Part shown: in pieces, positions 14,277-27,294 of the stretch
How positions within the stretch are numbered: position 1 is the first letter of the stretch
Layout: each line of letters opens with the position of its first letter
DNA from: Polydactylus sextarius
Taxonomy: Eukaryota; Chordata; Actinopteri; Polynemidae
Assembly: GCA_016801845.1 (NCBI GenBank)
Contig: CM028912.1
Location: forward strand, 4,131,001-4,195,000
Length of the DNA stretch: 64,000 nucleotides
Direction of reading: 5' to 3'
Notes under the pieces: model-generated
Seen by the model: only the letters and a program-made list of their open reading frames with translations
Databases searched by the model: none
What the model was told of the DNA's origin: nothing
Made by a program: the position numbers and the translations under genes

Positions 14277-15540
14277 CTCCTATCGCTTCTCGCCACAGTA
14301 CATCAGCAGGAGCTGTCAGATCAGCATCAGGCCTTGCCAGTCAGATTAAGGATGTTACAGCAGCAGCATCCTGTCCAGCAGCCGAGCGGCTGCGGATAGA
14401 TTACACACACACTCTCTCTGTGTTTATCTCTCCTCTGTCTCAGACTCAGTCTGTGCCTCTCTGTCTTGTGTGTCTCTGCAGGATGCCGTCGCTCTTTCAG
14501 CTCACAGGTCTCTCAGGGTCAAATGGACGTGAACTGAGCGGAGTGGAGAAAAGGTGAGGGAAACATGTGGCTCCACGCCATAGTTTCACCACCATCACCA
14601 ATGAATCACAGGTAATGAAAAGTCCCATTACAGTAAAAAGTAAAGTATGAATTAATAATTCTTTACCAGCAGGAGTGGAAGAATAGCAGAAACATTTGAA
14701 GAGGGGTTCTGAGAGGGTAGAGAGGTAAAATTTAAAAAGTATATTTCATCAGTTTATTACCTCTCATAAAACCAAGTCAGTGCTCAATTTAGTCATAGTT
14801 AAGCACTTACTCTCTGCCAGACACACTGGTGGCTCCATCTTCCCTCCAAAACTGTTCAATCACATGATGAATGTTAGTGAAATATAAATGATTTCCAGTA
14901 AAAAATTTCCTAAAAAAGATGTGTCACCTCTTTAACTATGATCTAGATGTTGCGTTCAGGTTCTGTGCTGTCCTTTTGTTTATTTTCATGGCACGTTGGT
15001 GTATATTTAATCCATCACATCTTCACATAAAACGGATCTATTTATATCATAAAGTCGTTGCTAAATCTGACCGCCACGTGAGTTTTTTGAGACTTCAGCG
15101 TGAAAGATAAAACTGTTGTGATTCCTGAAGCTCCATTGCGAGGAAACGTGATACCGAGGCTGAAAAACTGCACGCGGAGCTACAGCAACAACCGAGGGGT
15201 TTTACTGAGCGTGGCACGACCCCGTGAAGGTCACTCGCCCATGTAAACAATACGGCATCTACGAACAAACACACACCGACAAAAACACACCAGCAGCATG
15301 AGCAGTGATACAAAGACACACGAGGATATCAGAGTATCAGATACGAACATGAATAAATCCATAGAAATGTGAGATGCATATATGACCCCAGAGAAACAGT
15401 TCATGGTCAGAAACACACAATGAAATCTGGATGAGATACGAACACAGGAGGAAATAAAAGGAAATAAAATGGAGGCGTGTTTGTTGAAGCTAAGCTAATT
15501 AACGGTGGAGCTTTGCTGTTGACTTTTAAAGTTGAACTTT

Positions 15541-16237
15541 AGGGGTCACATAATGCAAAACCATGTTTATCTTGGTGTTGTTGGATGAAGACAGTTTATT
15601 GTCAAATGGACCAAACCAGAACCTCAAACTGCATCTCGACCTTCTCTACTCATAGTTTCTGACGTCACCTTGGATACACCCCCCAAAATTTGTATACTCC
15701 AACCCACTTTTACAGCAGGATAGGGAACTATGATCAATCATGTGCAAAAACAATTCCCATTAAAACATTATTCTGATGCTGAGAACAAAGATTAGACAAA
15801 GTTATGTTGTATCTAGTCTAAGGTGAAGTCATACGTACACTTAGTATAACGTTAGCGTTATTACAGGTAACTTTACATGTTGCATATAGTTCCTAGAGAG
15901 GCTAAATGATAAAACTTTACCACTCTGACATATTCATTTCCAGTCTCTGGGCGATCTGACTCCTCTGATTCAAACTCAAACATGTAAAATTGAAGTTAAA
16001 TGGAGTTAAATGAAGTTAAATTGATTAACTCACCAATTAACTCTGAAACCTTTCAATATTCATGATCTTTCTGAGTAGGAGAGGAAAACCAGTCAGTTCA
16101 TTTTAGGGCTATTTCATACAGTTGCATTACGTCGTTTAGGATCTTTGGTCTTTTTCAGCCAAACCAATATTACATATGTTATTTGGAGACCTCAAATAAC
16201 AGTTTACAATATTCAATCAATGTGTTCTGTGACCCCT
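15541..16237. mobile_element. MITE-like element with AGGGGTCACA termini
   Basis: The left end AGGGGTCACA is the exact inverse of the right end TGTGACCCCT, giving a 697-base unit flanked by TTT/TTAAA. The interior is AT-rich with no transposase frame. An open frame near the right end (16,145-16,468) runs out of the element and looks spurious. The short termini fit a non-autonomous DNA transposon, but the family is not established. Confidence 0.6.
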
Positions 16238-17538
16238 TTAAAATCACTACTCTCGCCCTTTAGCTCATTCTTTGGTCCCCACCAGTGCTTTGCTTTACTT
16301 GTAACATTTATTAGCGATTTCATGCTCAGTATGTTTTGTACAAATGTTCTATACAACTGCTGCTGCTGCTGCTGCTGGAGCTACAAGATGTTTAAAAAGC
16401 TCAGTAGAGTTACACAACTCTCTGTGGTTTTGTCCTTGTGTGCGACTCCTTCCACATTTCGCATTTGATAAGTTGTTGATGTTCAATTAGTGGAGCTTTA
16501 ATGGGTGAAACTGGTGACATCGCCCTTTAATGTTACCAGCGAGAGAACGTGTTATGTCACCGCGTGTACTCATATAGTATATAAATACAAATATGTGTGT
16601 GCAAGTTGTGAAAAATGTCCCAGGCGCCATCCCTGTTCCTCCACTGGGCCTATGAATAATGCAGAATTCACATTTTCATACCACTTCCTCTTCCTTCCCT
16701 CCCTCCCTCCATCCCTCTTTTCTCTCCCCCACCTCCTCCCCCTTTGTGCCGTAGTAAAAATAGAACTGTAGACCTGCAAGCTTTCGCTCTGGTGTTTATG
16801 CCATCATGACCCTCCCCGCTGCTCTCTCTCTCTCCTGACAGTAGGGTTATTACTCTCATTCATCTCAGCCTGTTCTCGCTATCCTCCACGGGAGCCGGAG
16901 AGCAGAAACAAGAGAAGAGGTTGTCGGGCCAGACTACAAGCACAGAGAAGGTCCTCAGGTAGCATATAGATGCTTCATCTCCATATCTTTATTATGTGTC
17001 TCGTAAAAATAGCCCCGCTAAGGCCTCCGCCTCTTGTCTCCCCTCACCTCCCACTCCTCTGCACGCACTCAGTCTCTGCTCAGGGGACATGAGGAGCAGC
17101 TCTGCCCAGACATTAAACGTAGAAACGAGGAAGTACAGACAGAAAAAAAGATGCCTGCTCGTTCTCTGTGGACACAAGGACGTAATAAAGTTACTTATCT
17201 GTGCATGAATACAGTCACCATGGGATGTAATAAATGAAGAAACAATGTAAACTCATTTTTATCTAGATTTGTGTTAAGGAAACGGAGTGTGTTCGACTTA
17301 TGATGATATAAATGTTGGTTGGGTTAATTTACACCATGTTTCATCATAAGTAATGTTAAAGAGGTAGAATCTCCTCCTATATCATCATAGAGAAGATAAA
17401 AACAAAGTGACTAACATTAATGAAAGCTAATGATTTATCTAAATCTCACATATTTACAATAATTTAAATGAATGTACATAGTCGCAAATAGAAAATTAGA
17501 AAAAAAAAAAGATTAACACTCTTCCACCCCTGAACATC

Positions 17539-18083
17539 TTAAAGTGATGGTTCAGAGTAATCTGAACCCATGGTCGATTTCACCATGAACAGTCAAACTC
17601 CCCCTCAAGAGATATTTTATGCTGGTGGAAATAATATCAAGTTTGACCGTCTTTTGTTTTCACAGTCCATTGTGGTTTACATCAGCAGATTTGTCATTTT
17701 CCTCACTCTTTCCCACCCTTCATCACCAGTTGTAACGAAAACCAGATGTTGGGTAAGTCTTGTAAAACAGTGTTTTTAATAAACTCTCAGTTCACTTACT
17801 AAGTTATCAGTGCTTCAGTTTATGTGTAGGGACCCTATTCATGCTACTGCTGAAGTGAAGTGATATTTTGAGCTTTATTAGTGGTTAAAAATGACAATTT
17901 AGATATGTTTGGCTGACTGCCCCATTTAATTTCATTATTTTATTGTTATTTTGTTGTGAAAACAAAAAATGGTCAAACTTGATATTACTTCAACCAACGT
18001 AAAATATCACTTGAGGGGAAGTTTGACTCGTATTTGTGGTGAAATTGACTCTGGGTTCAAATTACTCTAGACCATCACTTTAA
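17539..18083 (+). mobile_element. MITE-like element, family A, copy 2 (complete)
   Basis: A 545-base unit begins TTAAAGTGATGGTTCAGAG and ends in the inverse sequence CCATCACTTTAA. The terminal repeats extend inwards for roughly 150 bases with substitutions, so the whole unit can fold back. The segment running from TTTGACCGTC towards the centre appears in opposite orientation at each end. Copy 1, at 585-1,050, is inverted relative to this one. No transposase is encoded. TTAA at both ends could be the target duplication. Confidence 0.8.
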
Positions 18084-18539
18084 GTTACAGCTTTACTGCA
18101 GATATATACAGTACCTCAACAAATTTAATCAGTTCAAGTGAAAATTTGTGTCAAATGTGAAATATTTACCTCACGTTGTTCTTTAAATGGTGCTTTCCTT
18201 GCTGCCATCAACACTGAGGCATAAACATTACAATTATCAATAACTGACCATTTGCTAAACCCTTCCCCTTAAAGAGTAACCATCCAAATATAATAATATG
18301 TCGCAGTCATGACTAATGACCCCAACATTAGCATAACGTAGCTGACTGTACACAAATAACCTAATGTGTTAGCATGCTGTGTTAAATACGTCAGTGATGT
18401 TGATTAGTGGTTGTATCTATCATTGCACGTTGTTATGATTTTACCTGTGACACATTATAATTTTAAGGAGTTGAACATACATGCAGAGGTTGTTTGTGCA
18501 CAGTGAACTGACATGATTGTGTTGTATTGAGTTGTGTTC

Positions 18540-18615
18540 CTGAGCTCCTGTGGTGCATCAGTAACACATTTGTCATATCAGATAAAAGCCCTGCAGGTTC
18601 AAATCCAGTGTGGCT
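18540..18615 (+). mobile_element. possible tRNA-derived SINE head
   Basis: GTGGTGCATCAGT followed by GCAGGTTCAAATCC has the order and spacing of pol III A and B boxes, with a very good B box. The ends do not pair into an acceptor stem, so it is not a functional tRNA gene. Its tail is not recognisable. Confidence 0.35.
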
Positions 18616-21049
18616 TCACAATGCTTTCTTGGCACAGTACAGCCACTTAACTGTTTCCATAATATCATAGATACACACACACACACACACAAATACAGCT
18701 GCACTTCACCACATCCACCGTCACAGCCAGAGGGAGCAGCTGCAGTCGAGCTCACAGCTGGCGGCAGCTGGAGAAATGTTAGAGCTCGGCCTTTTGAAAG
18801 AAGGGATGAGGAATAAATGCATCATGAAGTGTCACATCATCTCTTCTTTATGTATTATCCACACAGAGTGTCCCTGAAGTTCCTATGGAACAGGAGGAAT
18901 GCAAAAAAAAAAAAAAATCAGCCAGTGGATTTTTTCATGTAAAACTGAAACAATAGAGCATTAATTATTTGTTTTGCTTTTTATGGGTAATTTAATTAGC
19001 ATTATTATCATCATTAGCTGCTTTATTATCATTACATGGTACCAACTTGTCATATTATCATGCACCGTATGTATCCACCTCATTTTCAGTCAACTCACAG
19101 ATTTAATTAGTTAGCCAGACTATTTAAACTCAGCTATAGTATCAAATGTTATTTCAGCAAAATCAGTGGAGACTGATGCAGAAAGCGGCTTTTGTCCACT
19201 CCTGCCTGAAATGATTGACCTGTGATTGCAAAACATTAACCCTTTAATGCCGGACATATCAAAGAATAGACAGAAAATTCATTTTTTTTAAAATCTGAGA
19301 TTACAAAAACAAAACAAGCTATATCATTTCATTTATGATACATTTTTTATTTTTATTTTATTTCTTTATTATCTATTATTTTTATGTGATATTTTTTATT
19401 CATTTCATTTCTTATTTGATACATGCAGATAGAGGAAACTCATGTATCAAATCAGAGGAACAGGTTTTTAGCAAAGAAATATTTTCACATTCATTCACAA
19501 AAATTTAATTTTCCTTTGATGCTTCTACTTCTACAAAAGTAAATTTCCTCTGCAGATCATTTACCACAATTTACCAAACTTACTTAAGATCTGGTATCAT
19601 ATCGTCATGATGAGCTATTTGTACTGTGAGTGGGTTATAACAGCTCCAACGCAGCAGGGGACAGCGGTCTAGTTAGTGAACACTCACAGCACATTTTAAA
19701 GGAGGACAGACAAAGTGGAAAATTGTAAGATAAGGGCACACTCCATTGATAAAGGTCTTGCTTCTTCTTGCGTTTCCTCTGCTTTTTTAAAGGTCACAGT
19801 GGGAACGAGGGAAAGATGGATGAGGCAGACGAAATGATTCTGCCTGAATATCTCACCGTGCTCTCCGTGTTGAAGAGGTTGTTTGATGCCGGGGCTCCTT
19901 CCCACGCTGGATTTACTCAACTCAACATACATCATACAGCACGAGGGAGTGAATGTCAGACTGTGACTGCGAGTTTGTGTGTTGTCTGCCACAGTTTTAA
20001 CCTGTAAATCAGATCACTTTTTGAGGTACAGAGAAAAAAGCGAGGAAGAGGGCAACGCTGATGTTTCAGCCAAAGATTCAAATTTCACAGTTTGATACTT
20101 TTCAAGGTGACAACATTTTTGAAAAGATTTTCATTGTGTCATATATGATCATCATAACTGAGATGTAGTTTTCTTGTTGCTTAAAAAGAATTATCTACTT
20201 TGTGTTCATCCCACCTTTGATGATATTCTTTCAGGAGATGTTCCTGTATTTGTTATAATTTTCCAGAAAATGTTCTTGCTCGGACTCTGGCGAACAAATA
20301 AAGACAAACCTTGAACTCCTCAAACTGCCACAAACATATATTTTTATACTATTTTTGTCCAGTAGTAGATGATTTCAACACTGTAACACCATAAGAACAA
20401 ATAACTCTTTCCATACTTTCCGTTCCTACAAGTGTCTGCGGACTCAAAACATGCTTTAAGGCTATTAAACTACAAACTACCATGTAATTAATCCAGTTTA
20501 CTGTATCTTAAGTGTCCACATAGTCTAATCCTGATCCCCCACAGTCTCACTGTCTGACACATGACCTCAGATTTGTTGTCATAAAGGGACCGTAAGGCAG
20601 TTGGATTTTTAAGAGGCAACAAAAACAGGCTAGTTACGGTGCTGAATGCAAAACGCTTCCACATGTTTCTTCTCAGACCACTTGGTGTCATAATTACCTG
20701 TCCAGCATGACTCATTAGTTTACCCCATTAGCCACCGATGAAGAGAGCAACCACAGCATAGTTTATTGTCGGACCAACAGGGCATGCAAGACATTACAGA
20801 GACGCACTGAAGTACAAGACACTAATTTTATTTAAAAAATAGTCTGAACTTTACGTAATGGAACATAACATGGCAGTTATGTTGTGTAACTGTTTGTGTT
20901 GGCTTCAAATATATTTAGAGTCTAGAGACGTGAATGTATAGAGGTGGAAACAAGTTCATCAAATTCACATCGTGCAAATCTTCCAAAGAGAGATAAAATA
21001 AATTACCTTCATTTTCTTGTTCCAATGGCTCCTGAGACTGGGGACATAT

Positions 21050-21910
21050 GAGGCAGCAAGTGAAAGCTGGAAAATGGACTTTAGTCAATGTCAAAATGAG
21101 ATGGCTTCATGACTGAGTTAGAGCTTCTTCAAAACTGTAGCTGATGTGGGATATTCCTGGTCTGCAGAGATCAGTAGGTACCAAAAGTCATAGAAAGAAG
21201 GAAGACTGAACCAGTGGCAGGTTCATGGACGACCAAGGTTCACTGACTATTGTCCTCTGCTAAAAGCATCTACAGTTGTCATGTTAGCATCAGAGCTGAA
21301 CCAGAGAGCGATGGCAGAAGGTGACCTGCTCTGATGAGTCATATTTTATTTTCAGCAAGATGCACCATGGGAAGGATCAAGCTCGTAGAAGCGTGATGCT
21401 TTGGTAAACACTGGATCCTGCCACTGATGTGGATGTTACTCTGACATCAACCTAACCATTGTTGAGGCAGATGGTCGTCCACTCTGAACCTGGGTCTGCT
21501 GGAGGTTTCTTCCTGTTAAATGGTTTGCTAAGTGCTACTCACTGTGGAAACTGTTGGGTTTTTCAGTTCTATAATATTGGAAACAATCTTAAGATAAGTA
21601 TTTGTTTATGATCTGGCGCTACACAAATAAACTTGACTTGACTTATTACAGACCAAGTCCACCCACTCATGGAGGCATCGTCCTCTTTCAGCTGGATAAT
21701 GTTCCTGACACACTGCAACAATGGTTCAGGTGGTTCAGATGGTTTGAGAAACACCACAAGTTCAAGTCGCCTTGGTCTCCAAGTTCCTCGCATCTGAATC
21801 CTGTCAAAACTCAGATGTTTGCTGGACAAACTGATCCATGGAGACTCAGCCTCGCAACTTACTGGTGGAGTCAATGCTTCAACACAGGTGATCGTGATTT
21901 AAACTGATTC
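21050..21910 (+). pseudogene. decayed Tc1-type transposase with an embedded repeat tail
   Basis: The 3' part (21,650-21,900) translates to a frame containing HGGIVLFQLDNVPDTLQQW and WSPSSSHLNPVK. This corresponds in order and spacing to the DDE-transposase region in which a Pro-Asp-Leu-Asn-Pro motif follows a conserved Asp. The upstream part, with GATGAGTCATATTTTATTTT, fits an earlier transposase segment. The two are separated by about 160 bases carrying CTGGGTCTGCTGGAGGTTTC and, near 21,620, TGGCGCTACACAAATAAA, a tail common in fish retroelements. Stops and frame changes are frequent, so this is a fossil with no working product. The order suggests a retroelement inserted into the transposon, or recombination between them. 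Confidence 0.6.
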
Positions 21911-22560
21911 TTAGTCATATAAACGAGTCAGTTTGTTTATTTGGTTTGACTTCTCATCAAGTTTGACTGATTTAACACTACAGTGATAAATCATTACACT
22001 CTCATCAGAATGAATGTTCATTCCCTTTTCTCTGTAAAAATATCAAAAATTTTCCATTTTCTTCCAAACCAAGTGATTTTTGAGGGAGTTTTGAGTGGAA
22101 AACAGCGACAGGCAAATTCAAATTAAGGCAAGTTAGTGTAAGAGCACCACCACCAGTGACTGAAGAGGAAATGTGAAGCTGCAAACAGACGTGCTGTGAT
22201 GAATCCACATCTGTGGCACCTTTTGAAAAGGCCAACAGAGCGAAATCAAATCATGTGAGAGAAAACAGTTGCACTGCTACAATCAAAGTGCTGTTTTTGG
22301 ACCTTTTGTGAATATAAGGCATGTAACAGACAGACTGTCACACCTTCTCTATGACTGTTTTTCTTAAAATTACCCCCTGGACATCCTGTCGTCTCCTCAG
22401 CTTTTCAAGGAGCTTTTATTTTGGCATTTGATTCCCTGCTCGCCTTTTCTTTGGACGTGTCTGCCTTTCGTTTTTCCTTTTTTTCCCCCCCTTTTTTTCT
22501 CTTTCATGCAGAGCACCTTGGCTGCTGAGAGGGAGTGTTGGAGGAGTCCACATTTATTCA

Positions 22561-22990
22561 ATGTGAAGGGAGATGACGTGCAGGGAGAGGAGACAAGAAG
22601 AGAAGAGAGAAGGAAAAGGGCAGAAAGAGAGGGAGAAAAGGAAATGAAGTAGGAGAGGAGACAAAGGAGATGAGGGCGAAAGGAAAAAAAGAGGAAAGAA
22701 TGAGACAAAAGGAGACAAGAGGAGGAAATGGGTAAAGGAGAATAGAAGAGAGGAGGAAATAAGGAGGGGAGACAAGGAGAGAGGAGGTGAGCAGAGGATA
22801 AGAAGTGAGAAACAAGGACATGACAGGACAGGAGACAAGAAGACGGTGGGAAAGAAGTGAGAAGAGGAAACGACACAAGGAAGAACAGAGAGAATCAAAA
22901 ACTGGAAAAGAGGAGAAGACAGAGAAAAGAAAAGGAATAAGAAAAGAAAGAAGAAGAAAAGAGAGGACAGACGGAGAATGAGAAGCCAGT
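22561..22990. repeat. 430-base purine (GA/GGA) tract
   Basis: The + strand is nearly all A and G for about 430 bases, with only scattered C and T. The large minus-strand frames crossing it (Ser/Leu/Phe/Pro) are shadows of this composition. It is followed by CA-rich DNA (23,112-23,240 and 23,352-23,412). Confidence 0.9.
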
Positions 22991-23111
22991 CGTTCTTTAC
23001 CCAGGGGGGGAGGCACAGCGTGGGGTGAGGGAGGGTGAGGGAGGGGGGTGAACAGGGGAGGTAGGCTTCTCATCCCTCTCTCTTCCAACTGAGCCTCCTT
23101 TCTCAAGGTCA

Positions 23112-23240
23112 ATCACACACACAGACACACTCACACACACACATGTACATGTACACACAGAGACAGGCAGGTTGGCACACATGGTACACACACACACACA
23201 CACATACAGATATACACACACACACACACACACACACATA
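23112..23240. repeat. compound (CA)n microsatellite
   Basis: CA runs with GA and TA interruptions, directly downstream of the purine tract and its G-rich tail. Confidence 0.9.
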
Positions 23241-23349
23241 TTTAGTCGAGCTCAAGTAGAAAAGACGCCTTCTGCCTGCTTTTCTCTCTCTGACTCTCTG
23301 TACCAACCAGCCAAGTCTCAGTCAACCATCTGGAGATAAAAACACCATT

Positions 23350-23351
<2 letters not shown>

Positions 23352-23412
<61 letters not shown>
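23352..23412. repeat. (CA)n microsatellite followed by (TG)4
   Basis: About 30 CA units, immediately followed by TGTGTGTG, which makes a small CA/TG palindrome at the boundary. Confidence 0.95.
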
Positions 23413-23414
<2 letters not shown>

Positions 23415-26400
23415 TGTGTGTTTATGATAATAGACCAAATGCCTCTATTGATTCTTTCTCTCTCTGTGTCTGTGTGTGTGCATGTGGAACCAGTTTTATT
23501 CCTACATGAAAGAACATTAAAATATTTAAAATATTCTCCTTCACTCACTTCACTTTTGGTCAAAAATTTACCACTTCTCCAACTCGACAACTCATCCACC
23601 ATCTATTATAGATTAGTAATAGAAAAATAAAATAAAAAAACATTATTTTCATGTGATAATATTCACTCTGTCTTTAACTTTAAACTCAAACGTCCTAAAA
23701 TAAAGCACTCATAGATTCAGAATGACGCCGATCGTACTCACATATCTCACAGATCCCGCCAGAAAGAAAAACCTTTCACAGTTTCTTGTGCAAGTGTCAG
23801 AAACACTCCAAGTGTTTGTGAAACTGAGCAGCGGGGGTTTGAATTCAGTAAAAATAGAAAAATGTGTTGTGGTTTTAGTTTTCCGGTGGAATGCTCACCT
23901 GTTTGCTTTTGTATCACTTCCCCTGCTTTGACAAATTTCAACGTTACAGTTAAATAATATATGTTTATTACTTTTAAATAACAAAAGGAATATGATGACA
24001 TATTTATCATAAACTATAAACTCCAGTTATTGAATTCCTCCAAACTGAAGTAGGAGAAGTCCCAACTTTCAGCTTCTAATATGGATCAAGATCCAGAAAC
24101 ACATCCTGCATTTCCCACAATGCAAATGGGCAGAATATTTCATTAGATCTCAATGTTGTTTCTCAGTCTCTGTAAAGCTCCCTCTAGAGAAGCAGAGGGC
24201 ATTACTCACCTGGCTTAGCACTGCTCCTCGTGACAAAGAAATTGAACTTCATGTGAAAAATCGGTGCCAGCGTCTTTAATGCAGAATGTGCTGCTATTAG
24301 AATGAAGTGCATAAAACCACTTCATGGTTTTTCTGATTGCTCCACTGCGTGCACTGAAATCCTTTATTTCTTTTACAATCTCATCTCATCTTTTTATTAC
24401 TTTCTGTGCATTTTGTGTCTCTGATTTGGCTTTGATAGATCTCTGGTCATTCAACTTTTTAAACCAAACCAAATCCTACAGCGAGAGTCTGGACGTCTTC
24501 ATTTGTTCATTAAACTTTCCACTATTTGATTGTTCTGGTTGATATAAACTGAGAGATAGAGATGTGATTATTATTGTTGTGGTGGTGGCTTTCTTTGTTT
24601 GTGACGTGATGACTCATCCGCGCCACCAAATACGATTGAAAGTGCTGCGAGCAATCCCTCAAAATACCTGGAACTGGATTAGAAAGCACCTTCAAAGCGG
24701 TGAACAAATTAAATTTCAGGAACTCGTCTAGAGAACAGAGGCAACAACAAGCGGAAACAAAACCAAGAGGCAAGCGCTGGGCAGCTTCCACGCTTCTTAC
24801 ATAAACTCTCCAGGTCTTTTGATGCTGCTACTAAAATTACATGTTTATGTGGTAACTGTGAAGGCCACAGAGAAAATGCAGTTTTCATTTTCTTCTATTT
24901 ATCCACTGCCTTTATTTTTCCTGCTCTGTTCCACTGCACTAATAAGTTAATGTTATTTCAAATATGTCAAATCACAAAATACCATTTAAGCAATCCAGTT
25001 TTTTTTTCCATCTAGCTAAGTGAATGTTAACTAGTGAAAGCCAGAAAACAACTAAAAATCAGCAGTGTTGAATTCTCTAATGGGAAATGGAGGATAACCT
25101 CCCCCTCGTTTCCTGTAAAATATTCCTCCTCTCCTCTTTGGGTCAAAATTGCAACACCCCCTCAAAACCCCCCCATCCACCCTCCGCCCCCTCTTTTTTT
25201 TTTTTTTTTATAACTGGCTGCAAAATCACTTCTGTTCATTACCCAGGCAGGGTCAATTCCCCAAACAATGTGTTTGGTGTCACAATAAAAAGGGTGTTTT
25301 TTATCGTGTGTAGCAGTAAAATGCTATTAAACAGATAAAACACCGGCAACGAGCATCAGGAGGATTATAAAAGGAATTGCCTTGATAAACTCCACATATC
25401 TGCGTGATGACACACCAGCAGCGCTGTCGCTGGGGAGGAGGAGGAGGAAGAAGAGGAGGAGGAGAAGAAGAAGAAGTGGGGATGGAGGAGCACATGGTCA
25501 GAGAGTTCACACAGCACTGCAGTGCCACCATCTGGTGGGGAAAAAAAACCTGCCTGTCTGAGGCTCTGATACCATGACAGAAGAAGAAAATCCTGGCAGA
25601 TTAGATGAGATATGTTCTGTTCCGTGGCCTCAATGAAAAGAGACATAATAATTATAACAGTAATAATAAACAGCTTGAATTTGAGTGGAAATTCTGAGTT
25701 ATTTTGAGGTAAGGTTGTCAAATGTCCAATCCTAACAAGATGCAGCATTATCAGATCATAAGATCATTTAAAAAATTGATAAAAATCGACCAGTGCTAAA
25801 TGTCTAATATGGAAGGAATAAGCACTAATATTTAAAAATTCTCCATAAATCTAGAAAATATAGTCAAGAAGCAAGAAGTTTCCTTTTGAATTCAAAGTTT
25901 TTTTTTTTTTGTCTGTCTCTTTCTTCTACTTCTTCTTTTTTCTTTTGAAGCCTCGGAATGGAAAATATCACATATAATCAGACAGGATTTTCCTCTTTTG
26001 CTGTCATGAAACCAGAGCTCAGCACAGGCCAGAAACGTTGGCACATGTTCACCACATCAGTCTCTGCATCTCCTCCTCCTCCTCCTCCTCCCCAGACCCT
26101 TTGGCTGAATTTCTGTCTCTGTCTGATCAAGTGGATGTCCATTTGAGGTTCACTGGTGATTTATTATCTCAGTTTCCACATGGTTGTTCTGAAATCTAGA
26201 GAAAACCAAGATTAGATAGTAAAAACCTGCTTTGAGTGCAAGCTCGGTTTCAGGCACAAGCAGAGGGCTGCTTTAGGGGTTTTAGCCCCTTTGCCCTTTA
26301 ATGTCAAAAGTGCCCTTGTGAGAGGTGAACTGTGGCCTTTTAAAATGTTTAATAGGTAGAGCAAGCATGAATATTTCACACACAACAATGTTTAAATTCA

Positions 26401-27164
26401 TAATTTGTGAAATAATACATGAAATACCTCCCTGCTGTCAAATCAGAGACGTCCACCATAGACATCACATGAATTTTCATTTGCATGCAGCATGAATGAG
26501 ATGGACTGTCAACAGTGATGGAGGAGATGGTGAAAAGCAGGATAAAGACAATTTACTTTGGACTGTCTGTCATTTAAACTCTTCAGCAGATGTTGGAAAA
26601 TAAAACAGTTTAAGTTTTTTAAGGATATATTTGCAGTGTCTTTTAAACAAACTATGATCATTATTGGTGCAATAACTCCACTGGATGTAATACTGTTATT
26701 TTTAGAAGTTATTTCTCATTGTGATTGTTCTTTGTTTTTAAACTATATGACTGTTTTAAATTCTATGCCTCTACTCTTAGTTGATACAATCAAATAAATC
26801 ATTATTCATGAAGCTTCTGATCTGTTTTGATTGAATTTTTTGCTGTTCCTAATATTTTGTGCCCCTCATTGAACTCCACAGAGCAATTCCCCCCTGTTGC
26901 GTTTTCGTTTGCGTCAGGTTCATCCAGGTATGTCCAATTATCAGTAATTAATCACAGCAGCAGCTCCATCTACTTTGGATGGATGAAGCTATAAACAACA
27001 ACTCAGTTAGATGTTTATATGTTAGGAAGAGGGTACAGACGTACAACAAGAAAAAAAAAGTAGGAACAGACTGGCGTTTTCGCTTCTTTGAAGCTCAACT
27101 AGTCAAATTTGATTTTTTTTAAACAATTCTCTGCGATCCGTGAACGCATCAAAATGGCGCGCCC

Positions 27165-27205
27165 GCTGATTGGATGCGTGACGTCAGACGCTGTTTAAAA
27201 AGCCG
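27165..27205 (+). promoter_or_regulatory. promoter-like cluster: inverted CCAAT box, CRE, TTTAAAA
   Basis: ATTGG at 27,169-27,173 is an inverted CCAAT box. TGACGTCA at 27,179-27,186 is a perfect palindromic cAMP response element. TTTAAAA at 27,194-27,200 is a TATA-like element or a CHR-type site, and TTTGAA follows at about 27,260. The local sequence is CpG-richer than its surroundings (GGCGCGCC at about 27,156). The arrangement lies about 100 bases upstream of the first ATG and 150 bases upstream of a strong splice donor at 27,354, as expected for a core promoter. CREB/ATF binding is inferred from the motif only. Confidence 0.6.
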
Positions 27206-27294
27206 CCGTCAACCTGAACGTAGAGTTTTACCACCTGTGCTGCGGGGTGGACGTTTAGGTTTGAACCTCCAAAAAACTGCCTACAACGAAGAAA

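Larger units (their letters stand above)
1..27120. other. gene-free flank, about 27 kb of repeats and unique intergenic DNA
   Basis: I find no convincing coding exon in this stretch on either strand. The open frames here are short, low in complexity (Val/Cys runs from GT repeats, Ser/Phe/Leu/Pro runs from CT tracts) or lie inside mobile elements. In mammals the neighbour on this side of CREB1 is KLF7 on the opposite strand; I looked for its three C-terminal zinc fingers and did not see them. The region could still hold non-coding exons or enhancers that cannot be recognised without conservation data. Recognisable sub-features are listed separately. Confidence 0.6.

Noticed and set aside
18540..18615. 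tRNA gene
   Set aside because: A good B box but no acceptor-stem pairing or anticodon arm; better read as a SINE head.
19768..20007. 79-residue frame with a natural-looking start (MRFLCFFKGH)
   Set aside because: No homologue recognised, and an overlapping antisense frame of similar length; nothing supports coding.
22397..23306. Long minus-strand frames up to 184 residues, Ser/Leu/Phe/Pro-rich, resembling membrane proteins
   Set aside because: They are the complement of the purine tract and CA repeats, where stop codons are rare by composition.
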